DNA of 48,717 bases. Origin: an uncultured Acidobacteriota bacterium (lineage in GTDB: Bacteria > Acidobacteriota > Thermoanaerobaculia > UBA5066). Location: assembly GCA_937888435.1 (NCBI GenBank), contig CALAQS010000054.1, forward strand, positions 1 to 48,717, written 5' to 3'. Within the stretch, counting starts at the first letter, position 1. Each line of letters begins with the position of its first letter. The translations under genes and the position numbers were made by a program. Under the pieces are notes generated by a model, which saw nothing but the letters and a program-made list of their open reading frames with translations, did no database searches and had not been told where the DNA came from. Positions 1 to 7,478 of this stretch are shown one piece after another.

Positions 1-48
1 AGCCCCGTCCCGGCGCGTTAGGATCGCGGAGGAGGCTCTGGAGGTCCG

Positions 49-1392
49 ATGTACCTTTCCGTCGCTCGCGTCGTCGATCTCACCGATCCCGCCCTCAACC
101 TTCTCGGTGGCTTTTCGCTCGAAGACGCCCGCGCGCGCGTCGCCTCGGGAGACGCGAAAGCGGTCGCCGACCTCGACGGCTCGTACGCGCTCGTCGGCGT
201 GGACGGGATCACGGTGAGGCTCGCGCGCTCGCTCGACCGCCCGCTCCGATACTTCCTCGCCAAGGAAGCGGACGGCCCCGTCCTCGTCGTCGCGGACCGG
301 ATCGATGCGATCGAGAGATGGCTCTCGGCGCACGGGCACGGCGATCAGTTCCACCCGAGCTATACGCGCATGGTGCCCGCGCACCACGTCGTCACGCTGC
401 GCCTCGTCGGCTGCCCGGATCCCGCTCCGAGCTATGTGCGGACGTTCACGCCCGCGCGGAACGTCCTCCCCGGGGACCTCGGCGAGATCGGCCGCCTCTA
501 TATCGGCGCGCTCTCGGACGAGATCGCAAAGTGGCTCGAGACGGTTCCCGCGAACGAACCGGTCGGCGTCTGCTTCTCGGGCGGAATCGACAGTGGCGCC
601 GTGTTTCTCGTGACGCACCACGTCCTCCGCCGCCTCGGCATGAGCCCGGCGCGCCTTAAGGCTTTCACGCTCTCTCTCGGGAGCGGCCCTCTCGTCGAGG
701 GCCCGGATCTCGCCCAGGCGCGGGCGTTCCTGGACTCGCTCGACTTCGGCTTTTTCCTCGAGCACATCGACGTCGACCCGGAGTCTCTCGACCCGAGGGA
801 AGCGGTGCGCGTCATCGAGGACTACAAGCCGCGCGACGTGGAGTCCGCGACGATGGCGCTCGCGCTCCTCCGCGGCATCCGCGCGCGCCATCCCCAATGG
901 CGCTTCCTGCTCGACGGAGACGGCGGCGACGAAAACCTGAAGGACTACCCCATCGACGAGAATCCCGAGCTCACGATCCGGAGCGTCGTGAGCAACCTGA
1001 TGCTCTATCAGGAAGGATGGGGCGTCGGCTCGCTCAAGCACTCGGAGACGTACTCCGGCGGCCAGAGCCGCTCGTACGCGCGCACGTATGCGCCGCTTCG
1101 CGCCTGCGGTTTCTCCGGTTTCAGCCCGTTCACGCGCCCGCGCGTCATCGCCGTGGCCGAGGGCATCCCGTTCGACGCGCTCACGAAGGGCCGCGTCGAA
1201 AAGCTCTACGCGCTGAAAGGCGAGATCGTCTCGCGCGGCGTCGAGGCGATCACCGGCCAGAAGATGCCCGTCTACCCGAAGCGCCGGTTCCAGCACGGGG
1301 CAGGCGGACAGGACGTCTTCCAACGGCGCTTCCCCTTCTCCGAGGCGCAGTACCGCGCCGCGTTCCTCTCGCGATACCTCGGCGCGGCGTGA
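49..1392 (+). CDS. Asparagine-synthetase-like amidotransferase (degenerate glutaminase domain)
   Basis: The protein has 447 aa. The C-terminal part is an ATP-pyrophosphatase synthetase domain with the PP-loop SGGIDS at residues 177-182 and the asparagine-synthetase-type DGDGGDE at 289-295, so it should adenylate a carboxylate and transfer an amine. The first ~110 residues resemble a class II glutaminase fold (LDGSYALVG, a SLDRPLRY segment). They begin MYLS, so the catalytic Cys that normally follows the initiator Met is absent; free ammonia or another amine may be the donor. At ~450 aa it is shorter than AsnB (~550 aa). The ATG at 49 follows GGAGG-type sequences. Its stop overlaps the GTG of the radical SAM gene. 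Related proteins include AsnB, beta-lactam synthetase and lasso-peptide cyclase. The substrate is unknown, and asparagine synthesis is not the default reading in this context. Confidence 0.8.
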   Translation: MYLSVARVVDLTDPALNLLGGFSLEDARARVASGDAKAVADLDGSYALVGVDGITVRLARSLDRPLRYFLAKEADGPVLVVADRIDAIERWLSAHGHGDQFHPSYTRMVPAHHVVTLRLVGCPDPAPSYVRTFTPARNVLPGDLGEIGRLYIGALSDEIAKWLETVPANEPVGVCFSGGIDSGAVFLVTHHVLRRLGMSPARLKAFTLSLGSGPLVEGPDLAQARAFLDSLDFGFFLEHIDVDPESLDPREAVRVIEDYKPRDVESATMALALLRGIRARHPQWRFLLDGDGGDENLKDYPIDENPELTIRSVVSNLMLYQEGWGVGSLKHSETYSGGQSRSYARTYAPLRACGFSGFSPFTRPRVIAVAEGIPFDALTKGRVEKLYALKGEIVSRGVEAITGQKMPVYPKRRFQHGAGGQDVFQRRFPFSEAQYRAAFLSRYLGAA

Positions 1393-2384
1393 TCGACTTT
1401 TTGGCGGCTGATCACGAGGCGCGCGAGGAATCGATCCTCGGCCTGAGGCCTCCGCGGAACGCAGTGGATCCCTCCCGCCCGTACGGCTTCTTCGTCGAGG
1501 AGGAACCGCGCGCGGGCGGCGGCACGGATCGGGTCGCCACGGTTTTCCTGACGAACCGGGAGTGCCCGTGGCACTGCCTCATGTGCGATCTCTGGAAGAA
1601 CACGCTCGAGGCGCCGACGCCCAAAGGCGCGATCCCGGCGCAGATTCGATTCGCGCTCGAGAGGTTGCCTTCCGCGAGCGCTCTGAAGCTCTACAACGCG
1701 GGCAGCTTCTTCGACCACGCTGCGATCCCGAGGGAGGACTACAGGGCGATTGCTTCGCTCGCGCGCGGCTTCGAGCGCGTGGTCGTGGAGTGCCATCCCG
1801 CCCTCGTCGGCGATTCGAGCCTGAGGTTTCGCGATCTCCTCGGAGGCCCGCATCTTCAGGTCGCGCTGGGGCTCGAGACCGCGAACGAGGAGATCCTGAG
1901 AAGGCTGAACAAGGGGATGACCGTCGCCGACTTTCGGGCCGCCGCCTCTTTCCTTCTTCAAAACGGGATCTCTCTGCGGGTCTTCGTCCTCGTCGGGCTC
2001 CCTTTTCTCCGAAGGGAAGAGTGGGCGGACGCGACGCGCATGAGCATCGAAGCGTCTTTCCGGTCGGGCGCGGAGGTCGTCTCGCTCATTCCGACGCGTC
2101 TCGGCAACGGCGCGATGGAGGAGCTGCAGAGACAAGGCCAGTTCCAGCCCCCGACGTTTGAGGATTTGGAAATGGCGCTCGAAGATTTCTTAGAAGGTGA
2201 AGAGGGGAACGCCCGCTCGTCGGGCCTCGTCCTCGCGGACCTTTGGAATGCCGACGCTCTGGGCGCCCCGTCCTGCTGCGCCGTATCTCGCGTGAACAGA
2301 CTCCGCAAAATGAACCTCATTCAAAGAAATCTCCCTCTCCCTCCTTGCCCCTCGGGCCTGCATCGCCTTCGTTCCGAGGCGTGA
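1389..2384 (+). CDS. Radical SAM enzyme
   Basis: The protein has 331 aa, read from a GTG that overlaps the upstream TGA (GTGA), the tightest start available and consistent with coupling. The SAM-cluster motif CPWHCLMC (CX3CX2C) is at Cys59, Cys63 and Cys66. Further on come a YNAGSFFD segment and GLETANEEILRRLNKG, typical of the partial TIM barrel of radical SAM proteins. No extra Cys-rich SPASM-type domain is obvious; only a CC pair occurs near the C-terminus. The enzyme is expected to cleave S-adenosylmethionine to a 5'-deoxyadenosyl radical. Its substrate cannot be read from sequence. It lies between an Asn-synthetase-like gene and a flavoprotein 3 bp downstream, so a shared pathway is likely. 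The last ~150 residues hold stretches of unusually AT-rich codons (for example TTC TTA GAA) that are part of a dispersed DNA repeat. Confidence 0.85.
   Translation: MIDFLAADHEAREESILGLRPPRNAVDPSRPYGFFVEEEPRAGGGTDRVATVFLTNRECPWHCLMCDLWKNTLEAPTPKGAIPAQIRFALERLPSASALKLYNAGSFFDHAAIPREDYRAIASLARGFERVVVECHPALVGDSSLRFRDLLGGPHLQVALGLETANEEILRRLNKGMTVADFRAAASFLLQNGISLRVFVLVGLPFLRREEWADATRMSIEASFRSGAEVVSLIPTRLGNGAMEELQRQGQFQPPTFEDLEMALEDFLEGEEGNARSSGLVLADLWNADALGAPSCCAVSRVNRLRKMNLIQRNLPLPPCPSGLHRLRSEA
2003..2025 (+). repeat. Dispersed purine-rich repeat, diverged copy
   Basis: TTTTCTCCGAAGGGAAGAG followed by TGGG, inside the radical SAM gene. It matches the 43774 copy at TTTTCT, GAAGGG and AAGAG. Confidence 0.4.
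2184..2207 (+). repeat. Dispersed purine-rich repeat, exact-core copy
   Basis: Contains TTTCTTAGAAGGTGAAGA, 18 bp identical to 44298-44315. It is read as TTC TTA GAA GGT in the radical SAM gene. Confidence 0.65.
2317..2342 (-). repeat. Dispersed purine-rich repeat, diverged inverted copy
   Basis: The minus strand reads GATTTCTTTGAATGAGG, sharing TTTCTTNGAATGNGG with the 10403 copy. It lies ~130 bp from the plus-strand copy at 2184. Confidence 0.35.
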
Positions 2385-2387
2385 CGC

Positions 2388-3893
2388 ATGCAGGCCGATT
2401 TCGACGTCGCGATCGTCGGGTCCGGCTTCGCCGGCTCGCTTCTCGCGCTCGTGGCGCGACGGCTCGGCCTCTCCGTCCTTCTCCTCGAAAAAGGTTCGCA
2501 TCCGCGTTTCGCGATCGGCGAGTCCACGTCGCCGCTCGCAAATCTCCTCCTCGAGGAGCTCGCCACGCGCTATGCGCTCCCCCGCCTCCTGCCGTTCGCG
2601 AAGTGGGGCTCCTGGCGGCGCGCGCACCCGGAGATGAGCTGCGGCCTGAAGCGCGGCTTCAGCTTCTTCCACCACACGGAGGGACGGCCGTTCGCGAGCG
2701 CCCCTGATCGGCAGGATCAGCTTCTCGTCGCCGCGAGCCCGAACGACGAGGTCGCCGACACGCACTGGTACCGGCCCGACTTCGACGCCTTCCTGGTCGA
2801 GGAGGCACGCGAAGCGGCGGCGGAGTACCTCGACGGGACGGAGATCGAGAGCGCCGCCTTCGATAGCGGGAGATTTCGCGTCGACGCGGTCCGGCGCGGA
2901 AAGGGGATCTCTCTTCGCTCGCGATTCCTCGTGGACGCCTCGGGACGAAGCGGCGCGCTTCACGATGCGCTCGGCGTTCGCCGCGTCGCTCCGTTCCTCC
3001 CTTCGACGCAGGGCCTCTTCACGCACTTCGAAGGAGTTCGACGACTCGACGAGATGGGAATTCCCGGCGGTCCCGAGATTCCGCCATACCCGATCGACGA
3101 CGCGGCCGTTCACCACGTCTTTCCGGGCGGCTGGATCTGGATACTGAGGTTCAACAACGGCCTGACGAGCGCCGGTGTCGCGGCCTCGGACGCCTTCGCC
3201 GATGCGGTCGGTCTCGCTCGAGGCGAGGCCGCGTGGAAGCGGCTACTCGGGCGTTTTCCGACGATCCGGGACCAGTTCGAAAAAGCGCGCCCGACGCTCC
3301 CCTTCGTCCATGCCCCGCGACTCCCGTTCCGCGTCGACCGCGCGGCCGGGCCGGGCTGGGCTCTCCTCCCGTCGGCCGCGGCGTTCGCCGACCCGCTTCT
3401 CTCGACGGGCTTTCCGCTCGCCCTCCTCGGCATTCATCGGCTCGCCGAAGCGCTCGAGAAGGACTTCGCGACGCCGCGCTTCGACACCCGCCTCGCCGCC
3501 TACGGCGCTCTCACGCTCGAGGAGGCCGACCGCTCAGCGCGGCTCGTCGCGGCGCTTTACGGTTCCTTCGGGGATTTTCCTCTCTTCGTCGAGCTGTCGA
3601 AGCTCTACTTCGCGGCGGCCCACTTCTCGGAGTCCGCGCGGCGCCTCGGTCGACCCGAGCTCGCGGGCTCGTTTCTGTGCGGATCGCATCCTCAGTTCGG
3701 ACCGGCGCTCGACGCCTGCTGCCGCGCGGCTCTCGCCCCGCGAGATGCGAAAGGACGCGAGCGGCTTCTCGCGGACGTCGCCCGCGCGGTCGCGCTCGTC
3801 GACCTCGCGGGCCTTCTCGACACCTCGCGGAGAAACTGGTTCCCCGCCCCGCCCGTCAGCGTTTCTTGCGCGGCTTCTTCGGCACCGGCTTGA
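2388..3893 (+). CDS. FAD-dependent oxidoreductase of the flavin-halogenase-like superfamily
   Basis: The protein has 501 aa. An N-terminal Rossmann FAD-binding motif GSGFAG is at 11-16, followed by the GES motif (44-46) shared by flavin-dependent halogenases and geranylgeranyl-reductase relatives. DASGRSG (183-189) and DPLLSTG (335-341) match other FAD-contact motifs of this superfamily. The segment GLKRGFSFF holds Lys88 at about the place of the halogenase catalytic Lys. WIWIL at 249-253 resembles the halogenase signature WxWxIP but lacks the Pro. It could therefore be a halogenase, an oxygenase or a reductase. The ATG lies 3 bp after the radical SAM stop. Its 3' end overlaps the convergent amidase gene by 38 bp. 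Placement in the FAD superfamily is firm; halogenation is speculative. Confidence 0.75.
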   Translation: MQADFDVAIVGSGFAGSLLALVARRLGLSVLLLEKGSHPRFAIGESTSPLANLLLEELATRYALPRLLPFAKWGSWRRAHPEMSCGLKRGFSFFHHTEGRPFASAPDRQDQLLVAASPNDEVADTHWYRPDFDAFLVEEAREAAAEYLDGTEIESAAFDSGRFRVDAVRRGKGISLRSRFLVDASGRSGALHDALGVRRVAPFLPSTQGLFTHFEGVRRLDEMGIPGGPEIPPYPIDDAAVHHVFPGGWIWILRFNNGLTSAGVAASDAFADAVGLARGEAAWKRLLGRFPTIRDQFEKARPTLPFVHAPRLPFRVDRAAGPGWALLPSAAAFADPLLSTGFPLALLGIHRLAEALEKDFATPRFDTRLAAYGALTLEEADRSARLVAALYGSFGDFPLFVELSKLYFAAAHFSESARRLGRPELAGSFLCGSHPQFGPALDACCRAALAPRDAKGRERLLADVARAVALVDLAGLLDTSRRNWFPAPPVSVSCAASSAPA

Positions 3894-5631
3894 CCGGCTG
3901 TGGCGCGGCTTTCGACGGGGGCGGCGGCACGGGCCCGTAGAGCTCCGGCGGCGGGCCGCCGAAAAAGGCGACGACCGCGGACGCGAGCGACTCGGCGAGG
4001 GAGTCGCGGAAGACGCGCGTCTTCATGAGCGCGCGGTCCTCCTCGTTGCCGAGGTTCGCGAGCTCGACGAGAACCCGGTTCGGGACCCGGTTGTACCGGA
4101 GCACCGCCGGCACCCACTCGCGGCCGGCGCGGATCACGTGCGTGCGCACCGGCGAAAAGCTGTGCACCGGCAGCCCCGCCTCGCGCAGCGCGGCGATGAT
4201 GCCGTTCGCGAGCGCCGTGGAGACGCCCTCGGATGCGACGCGCTCCTTGCGGTTGAACGAGACGACCGGCTGCTCCTTCACCTCGCGATATTCCGCGTAC
4301 GCCGGGCCCGTCTTACCGTAACGTTCGCGGAGGTAGCGCTCGCCGGGCACGTAGACCATCGCGCCCCGCACGGAGGGATGCAGCGAGTCGGCGTGCAGAG
4401 AGACGAAGATCGTCCGTTCCGGCGGCACTTTCGTGCCGTCCGGCCCGGGCCGCCGAATCAGGCTGTTCGCGAGATACCACCTGAGGTTGACGCCGACCGT
4501 GGGATCCGCGAGGGAATAGGTCGGGTCGGTGAGGAGGAGCTGGGCCCGGCTGCTGCGCAGTCCGTCGCTGTCGGGCACCTTCCACCCGAGCACGGAGTCC
4601 TTCGTCGTCATGAGGACCTCGGCGCGCGTCTTTTCGGCGAGGATCCTCCTCAGCCGGCAGGCGACGTCGTAGACGTACGTCGACTCCCAGACGCCCCCAT
4701 GGAGCGTTCCTGTGTCGCGGCCGCCGTGGCCCGCGTCGAGAATCACGCGCACGCCCGCGAGCCCCCGGGCGATCTCGGGACGCGCGAACTGCGCCGACTC
4801 GGCCTTCTCCCGAGCGCGCTCCAAAGAGCGCGGATCGTCCTTCGGGAGGAACTCCTCAGTCAGGTATTCCATCGGGATCTTCACGGGGAAGCCGACCGGA
4901 ATCGCGTGGACGTTCGCGATGAGGGAGCGCGCGGCGATCGTCATGGCGAGGTCGTTCACGTCGACGGCATCCAGGCGGCCCGTGAAGCGCACGACGACGG
5001 CCGAGTAGAGCGCCTCGCCCTTGCGCAGGCGGTACACGGCGTACCGGCCCCTGTCGTCCTGGTCGTAAACGAGATTCGGCGGCTCCGTATCGGGCACGCT
5101 CTCGGCGTCGCGGAACGGCGCCAGGAGAAGCTCCACGGGAATCCGGACCGTGGCGCCGGGCGGTACGACGTCGAGAGAGAGCGCGTTCTCCTTCGCGAGG
5201 GCCGGCACGTTCCCGGCCGCGCCCGTGAACCATTCGGCGATCTCGGCGAGGCGCTCTTCCTCCACCGCGATGTGAAGCCAGCCCGCCGTCGCGCGCACGT
5301 CGGACGGAAAGAGCGCCGTAATCGCGGCGCGCTTCGACTCGTCGGAAAGCGCCGCGTAGGAGAGCACGGCGCTCCGGGTGCCCGCCAAAATACCCGGCAG
5401 GGTGAGCAGCCGCTGCGCCGTCGCGTCGTCCTTCGAGACGCGGCGGGCGAACTCGACCGGCGTCTCGCCTTCGAGAGGCCGCGCCTCGACGGTGATCGCT
5501 CCGTCCGCGCGCTGGACGGCGAAGTCCCGCGACACCTCGACGCGGCGGACGGCGCGGAGCGGAGACGACGAGGCGGCCGGCAGGAAAAGGGCGGCGCAGG
5601 CCGCGGCGGCGAGAGAGTGCCGGCCGCTCAA
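3856..5631 (-). CDS. N-acetylmuramoyl-L-alanine amidase (Amidase_3) with LysM-like repeats
   Basis: Zinc amidase that should cleave the MurNAc-L-Ala bond of peptidoglycan in the periplasm. From the TTG at 5631 it has 591 aa and a short signal peptide (~residues 1-20). That TTG overlaps the gatA stop as TTGA. Two LysM-like stretches precede the catalytic domain: ~118-166, ending PPGATVRIP, and ~198-254, ending IPVGFPVKIP. The catalytic domain starts at ~293 with DAGHGG (His302), then Glu316 in GGVWES, His413 in SLHADS and Glu524 in VELANLGN, which are the expected zinc ligands and catalytic Glu. The C-terminus is a Pro/Lys-rich tail. The start is uncertain because an open frame continues upstream into gatA, but upstream residues look like frame-shadow. 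It is the last gene of a gatC-gatA-amidase operon. Confidence 0.85.
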   Translation of the reverse strand: MSGRHSLAAAACAALFLPAASSSPLRAVRRVEVSRDFAVQRADGAITVEARPLEGETPVEFARRVSKDDATAQRLLTLPGILAGTRSAVLSYAALSDESKRAAITALFPSDVRATAGWLHIAVEEERLAEIAEWFTGAAGNVPALAKENALSLDVVPPGATVRIPVELLLAPFRDAESVPDTEPPNLVYDQDDRGRYAVYRLRKGEALYSAVVVRFTGRLDAVDVNDLAMTIAARSLIANVHAIPVGFPVKIPMEYLTEEFLPKDDPRSLERAREKAESAQFARPEIARGLAGVRVILDAGHGGRDTGTLHGGVWESTYVYDVACRLRRILAEKTRAEVLMTTKDSVLGWKVPDSDGLRSSRAQLLLTDPTYSLADPTVGVNLRWYLANSLIRRPGPDGTKVPPERTIFVSLHADSLHPSVRGAMVYVPGERYLRERYGKTGPAYAEYREVKEQPVVSFNRKERVASEGVSTALANGIIAALREAGLPVHSFSPVRTHVIRAGREWVPAVLRYNRVPNRVLVELANLGNEEDRALMKTRVFRDSLAESLASAVVAFFGGPPPELYGPVPPPPSKAAPQPVKPVPKKPRKKR

Positions 5632-7115
5632 CTCACCGCGCCCGGTGCGCGCCGCGCGAGGGCGCCGGATGCGTCCTCGAGAACGCGTGCGAGCGCGAAG
5701 AGAAGCGGCTCCGAGTCGCCCGGCCCGATGAGCTGCATCCCGATCGGAAGCCAGTCCCGGGAGAAGCCCGACGGAACCGAGACCGCGGGCAGGCCCGCGA
5801 GGCTCGGAGGAACGGTGAAGACGTCCGCCAGGTACATCGCGAGCGGGTCGTCCGTCTTCGCGCCGAGCTCGAACGCGGGCTCGGGCGAGGTCGGGCACAG
5901 GATCGCGTCCACGCCGCGAAAGGCCGCGGCGAAGTCTCGCGAGAGAAGGGCGCGGACCCTCTGGGCGCGGCCATAGTAGGCGTCGTGATAGCCGGCGGAG
6001 AGCGCGAACGTGCCGAGCAGGATTCGCCGCTTCACCTCAGGCCCGAAACCCGCCGACCGCGTCTCGCGGTAAAGGCCAGCGAGCGAGGCCTCGCCCCTTC
6101 TCGCGCCGTAGCGCACGCCGTCGAACCGGGCGAGGTTCGACGAGGCCTCGGCCGTGGCCGTGAGGTAGTAGACCGGCACGGCGAGCGTCACGCGCGGCAC
6201 GGACACCGTCGTCACCAGGGCGCCCGCGGCCCTGAACGCCGCCGCGGCTTTCTCGAAAGAGGCCTTCACGTCCTCATGGAGGCCCCCTTCCGCCGACGAC
6301 GCCTCCGCGAGAAGGCCGATCCGCACCCCACGGGCGCCCCTGCCTGGCGCCGCGAGGACGTCCGGCACCGGCGTCGCGAGCGCCGTCGAGTCCCTCGGGT
6401 CGGCGCCCGCCATGACGGCGAACGCGCGCGCCGCTTCGTCCACCGACCGCGTCAGGGCGCCCGCCTGATCGAAGGACGACGCGAAGGCAATGAGGCCGTA
6501 GCGCGAGACGCGGCCGTACGTCGGCTTCCAGCCCACGAGGCCGCAGAAGGCGGCCGGCTGCCGCACGGAGCCGCCCGTGTCGGTTCCGACCGCGAGCGGC
6601 ACCGCGCGCGCCGCGACCGCCGCAGCCGACCCTCCCGACGACCCGCCCGGCACGCGCGCCGGATCCCATGGGTTCTTGACCGGGCCGTACGCGGAGTTCT
6701 CGTTCGACGAGCCCATTCCGAACTCGTCGCAGTTCGTCTTGCCGACGACGACCGCTCCCGCCTGAACGAGCCGCGCGACGCACGTCGCGTGGTCGGGCGC
6801 CACGAAGCCCGCGAGGATCTTCGAGCCGGCCGTGGAGGGCCGACCCGCGACGTTGATGTTGTCCTTCACCGCGAACGGAACGCCCGCGAGCGGCAGCTGC
6901 TCGCCCGCGTTGACGCGCCGGTCGACCTCTTCTGCTTCGCCCAGAGTCAGCGCGGCATTCATCGAGAGGAAAGCGCCGAACGCTTCCTGCGCCTTTCCGG
7001 TGCGCACGAGCGACTCCTCGGCGACCGCGCGCGCGGTGACGCGCCCCGTGCCGACGGCATCGGCGAGCGCCACGAAAGATCCCTCGAGAAGCGCGGCCGG
7101 CGAAGGCTCGGTCAA
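5628..7115 (-). CDS. gatA: Asp-tRNA(Asn)/Glu-tRNA(Gln) amidotransferase subunit A
   Basis: Amidase-signature subunit of the tRNA-dependent transamidase. It releases ammonia from glutamine for GatB to convert mischarged Glu-tRNA(Gln) or Asp-tRNA(Asn). At 495 aa the length is normal. The Ser-cisSer-Lys triad is present: Lys84 in VKDNI, Ser159 in GGSSGGS and Ser183 in TDTGGS. The start is TTG at 7115, 4 nt after the gatC stop, with a GAGGGA-like sequence inside the gatC end. gatB does not follow; the next gene is a cell-wall amidase, so gatB must lie elsewhere. Confidence 0.95.
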   Translation of the reverse strand: MTEPSPAALLEGSFVALADAVGTGRVTARAVAEESLVRTGKAQEAFGAFLSMNAALTLGEAEEVDRRVNAGEQLPLAGVPFAVKDNINVAGRPSTAGSKILAGFVAPDHATCVARLVQAGAVVVGKTNCDEFGMGSSNENSAYGPVKNPWDPARVPGGSSGGSAAAVAARAVPLAVGTDTGGSVRQPAAFCGLVGWKPTYGRVSRYGLIAFASSFDQAGALTRSVDEAARAFAVMAGADPRDSTALATPVPDVLAAPGRGARGVRIGLLAEASSAEGGLHEDVKASFEKAAAAFRAAGALVTTVSVPRVTLAVPVYYLTATAEASSNLARFDGVRYGARRGEASLAGLYRETRSAGFGPEVKRRILLGTFALSAGYHDAYYGRAQRVRALLSRDFAAAFRGVDAILCPTSPEPAFELGAKTDDPLAMYLADVFTVPPSLAGLPAVSVPSGFSRDWLPIGMQLIGPGDSEPLLFALARVLEDASGALARRAPGAVS

Positions 7116-7119
7116 ACGC

Positions 7120-7407
7120 TCAATCCCTCGTCACGACGCGCGGCACCACGAAGTGCCCGTGTGCGAAGGCGGGCGCGTTCGCCTCGATCAGAGGACCGGG
7201 CGAGCCGTCGCGGGCGACGTCCTCCCTGAGCGGCGTCGGGTGCGCGGCCACGTCGCCTTCCAGCAGCGACTCGGGCAGCTCCCTCAGCGCCTCGAAGTGA
7301 TCGACGATCCTCGTGAGCTGCCCCGCCATCGCCTCGCGCTCGGCGTCGGAAAGCTCCAGGGCCGCGAGCGCGGCCACCTTCGAGACGAGCGCGGGGGCGA
7401 TCCTCAT
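7120..7407 (-). CDS. gatC: Asp-tRNA(Asn)/Glu-tRNA(Gln) amidotransferase subunit C
   Basis: Small 95-aa subunit that wraps around GatA and stabilises the GatAB interface. The N-terminal helix pattern (VSKVAALAALELSDAE) and central FEAL...LPES region fit GatC, as does the position directly before gatA. The ATG at 7407 has no Shine-Dalgarno sequence. A TATACT hexamer ends only 6 nt upstream, which suggests a leaderless transcript. It heads the gatC-gatA-amidase operon and is divergent from the sensor kinase at 7479. Confidence 0.9.
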   Translation of the reverse strand: MRIAPALVSKVAALAALELSDAEREAMAGQLTRIVDHFEALRELPESLLEGDVAAHPTPLREDVARDGSPGPLIEANAPAFAHGHFVVPRVVTRD

Positions 7408-7413
7408 CGCGAA

Positions 7414-7419
7414 AGTATA
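7414..7419 (-). promoter_or_regulatory. Candidate -10 box for gatC (leaderless type)
   Basis: TATACT on the minus strand (5/6 to TATAAT), 6 nt before the gatC ATG. No convincing -35 was seen. If used, transcription would start at or next to the ATG. Confidence 0.45.
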
Positions 7420-7428
7420 GCGGCCTGC

Positions 7429-7457
7429 TTGACGCCCGAAGGGCGTGCCCGTACCGT
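7429..7457 (+). promoter_or_regulatory. Candidate sigma-70 promoter for the sensor kinase gene
   Basis: TTGACG at 7429-7434 and TACCGT at 7452-7457 are separated by 17 nt. The predicted transcript starts near 7464, about 15 nt before the ATG at 7479, and contains an AAGGA ribosome-binding sequence. Confidence 0.4.
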
Positions 7458-7478
7458 CCCTGTTAAGGACCCGCAGAC

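Noticed and set aside
1-21. Possible C-terminal tail of an upstream gene (frame ending TAG at 19-21)
   Set aside because: Only six codons visible, not enough to support a gene.
897-1388. N-terminal extension of the radical SAM frame
   Set aside because: Overlaps the Asn-synthetase-like gene and is low-complexity Arg-rich; the GTG at 1389 gives the normal start.
3175-5976. 933-aa plus-strand open frame
   Set aside because: Antisense shadow of the amidase and FAD genes. It is Arg/Ala-rich without motifs and is created by high GC at third positions.
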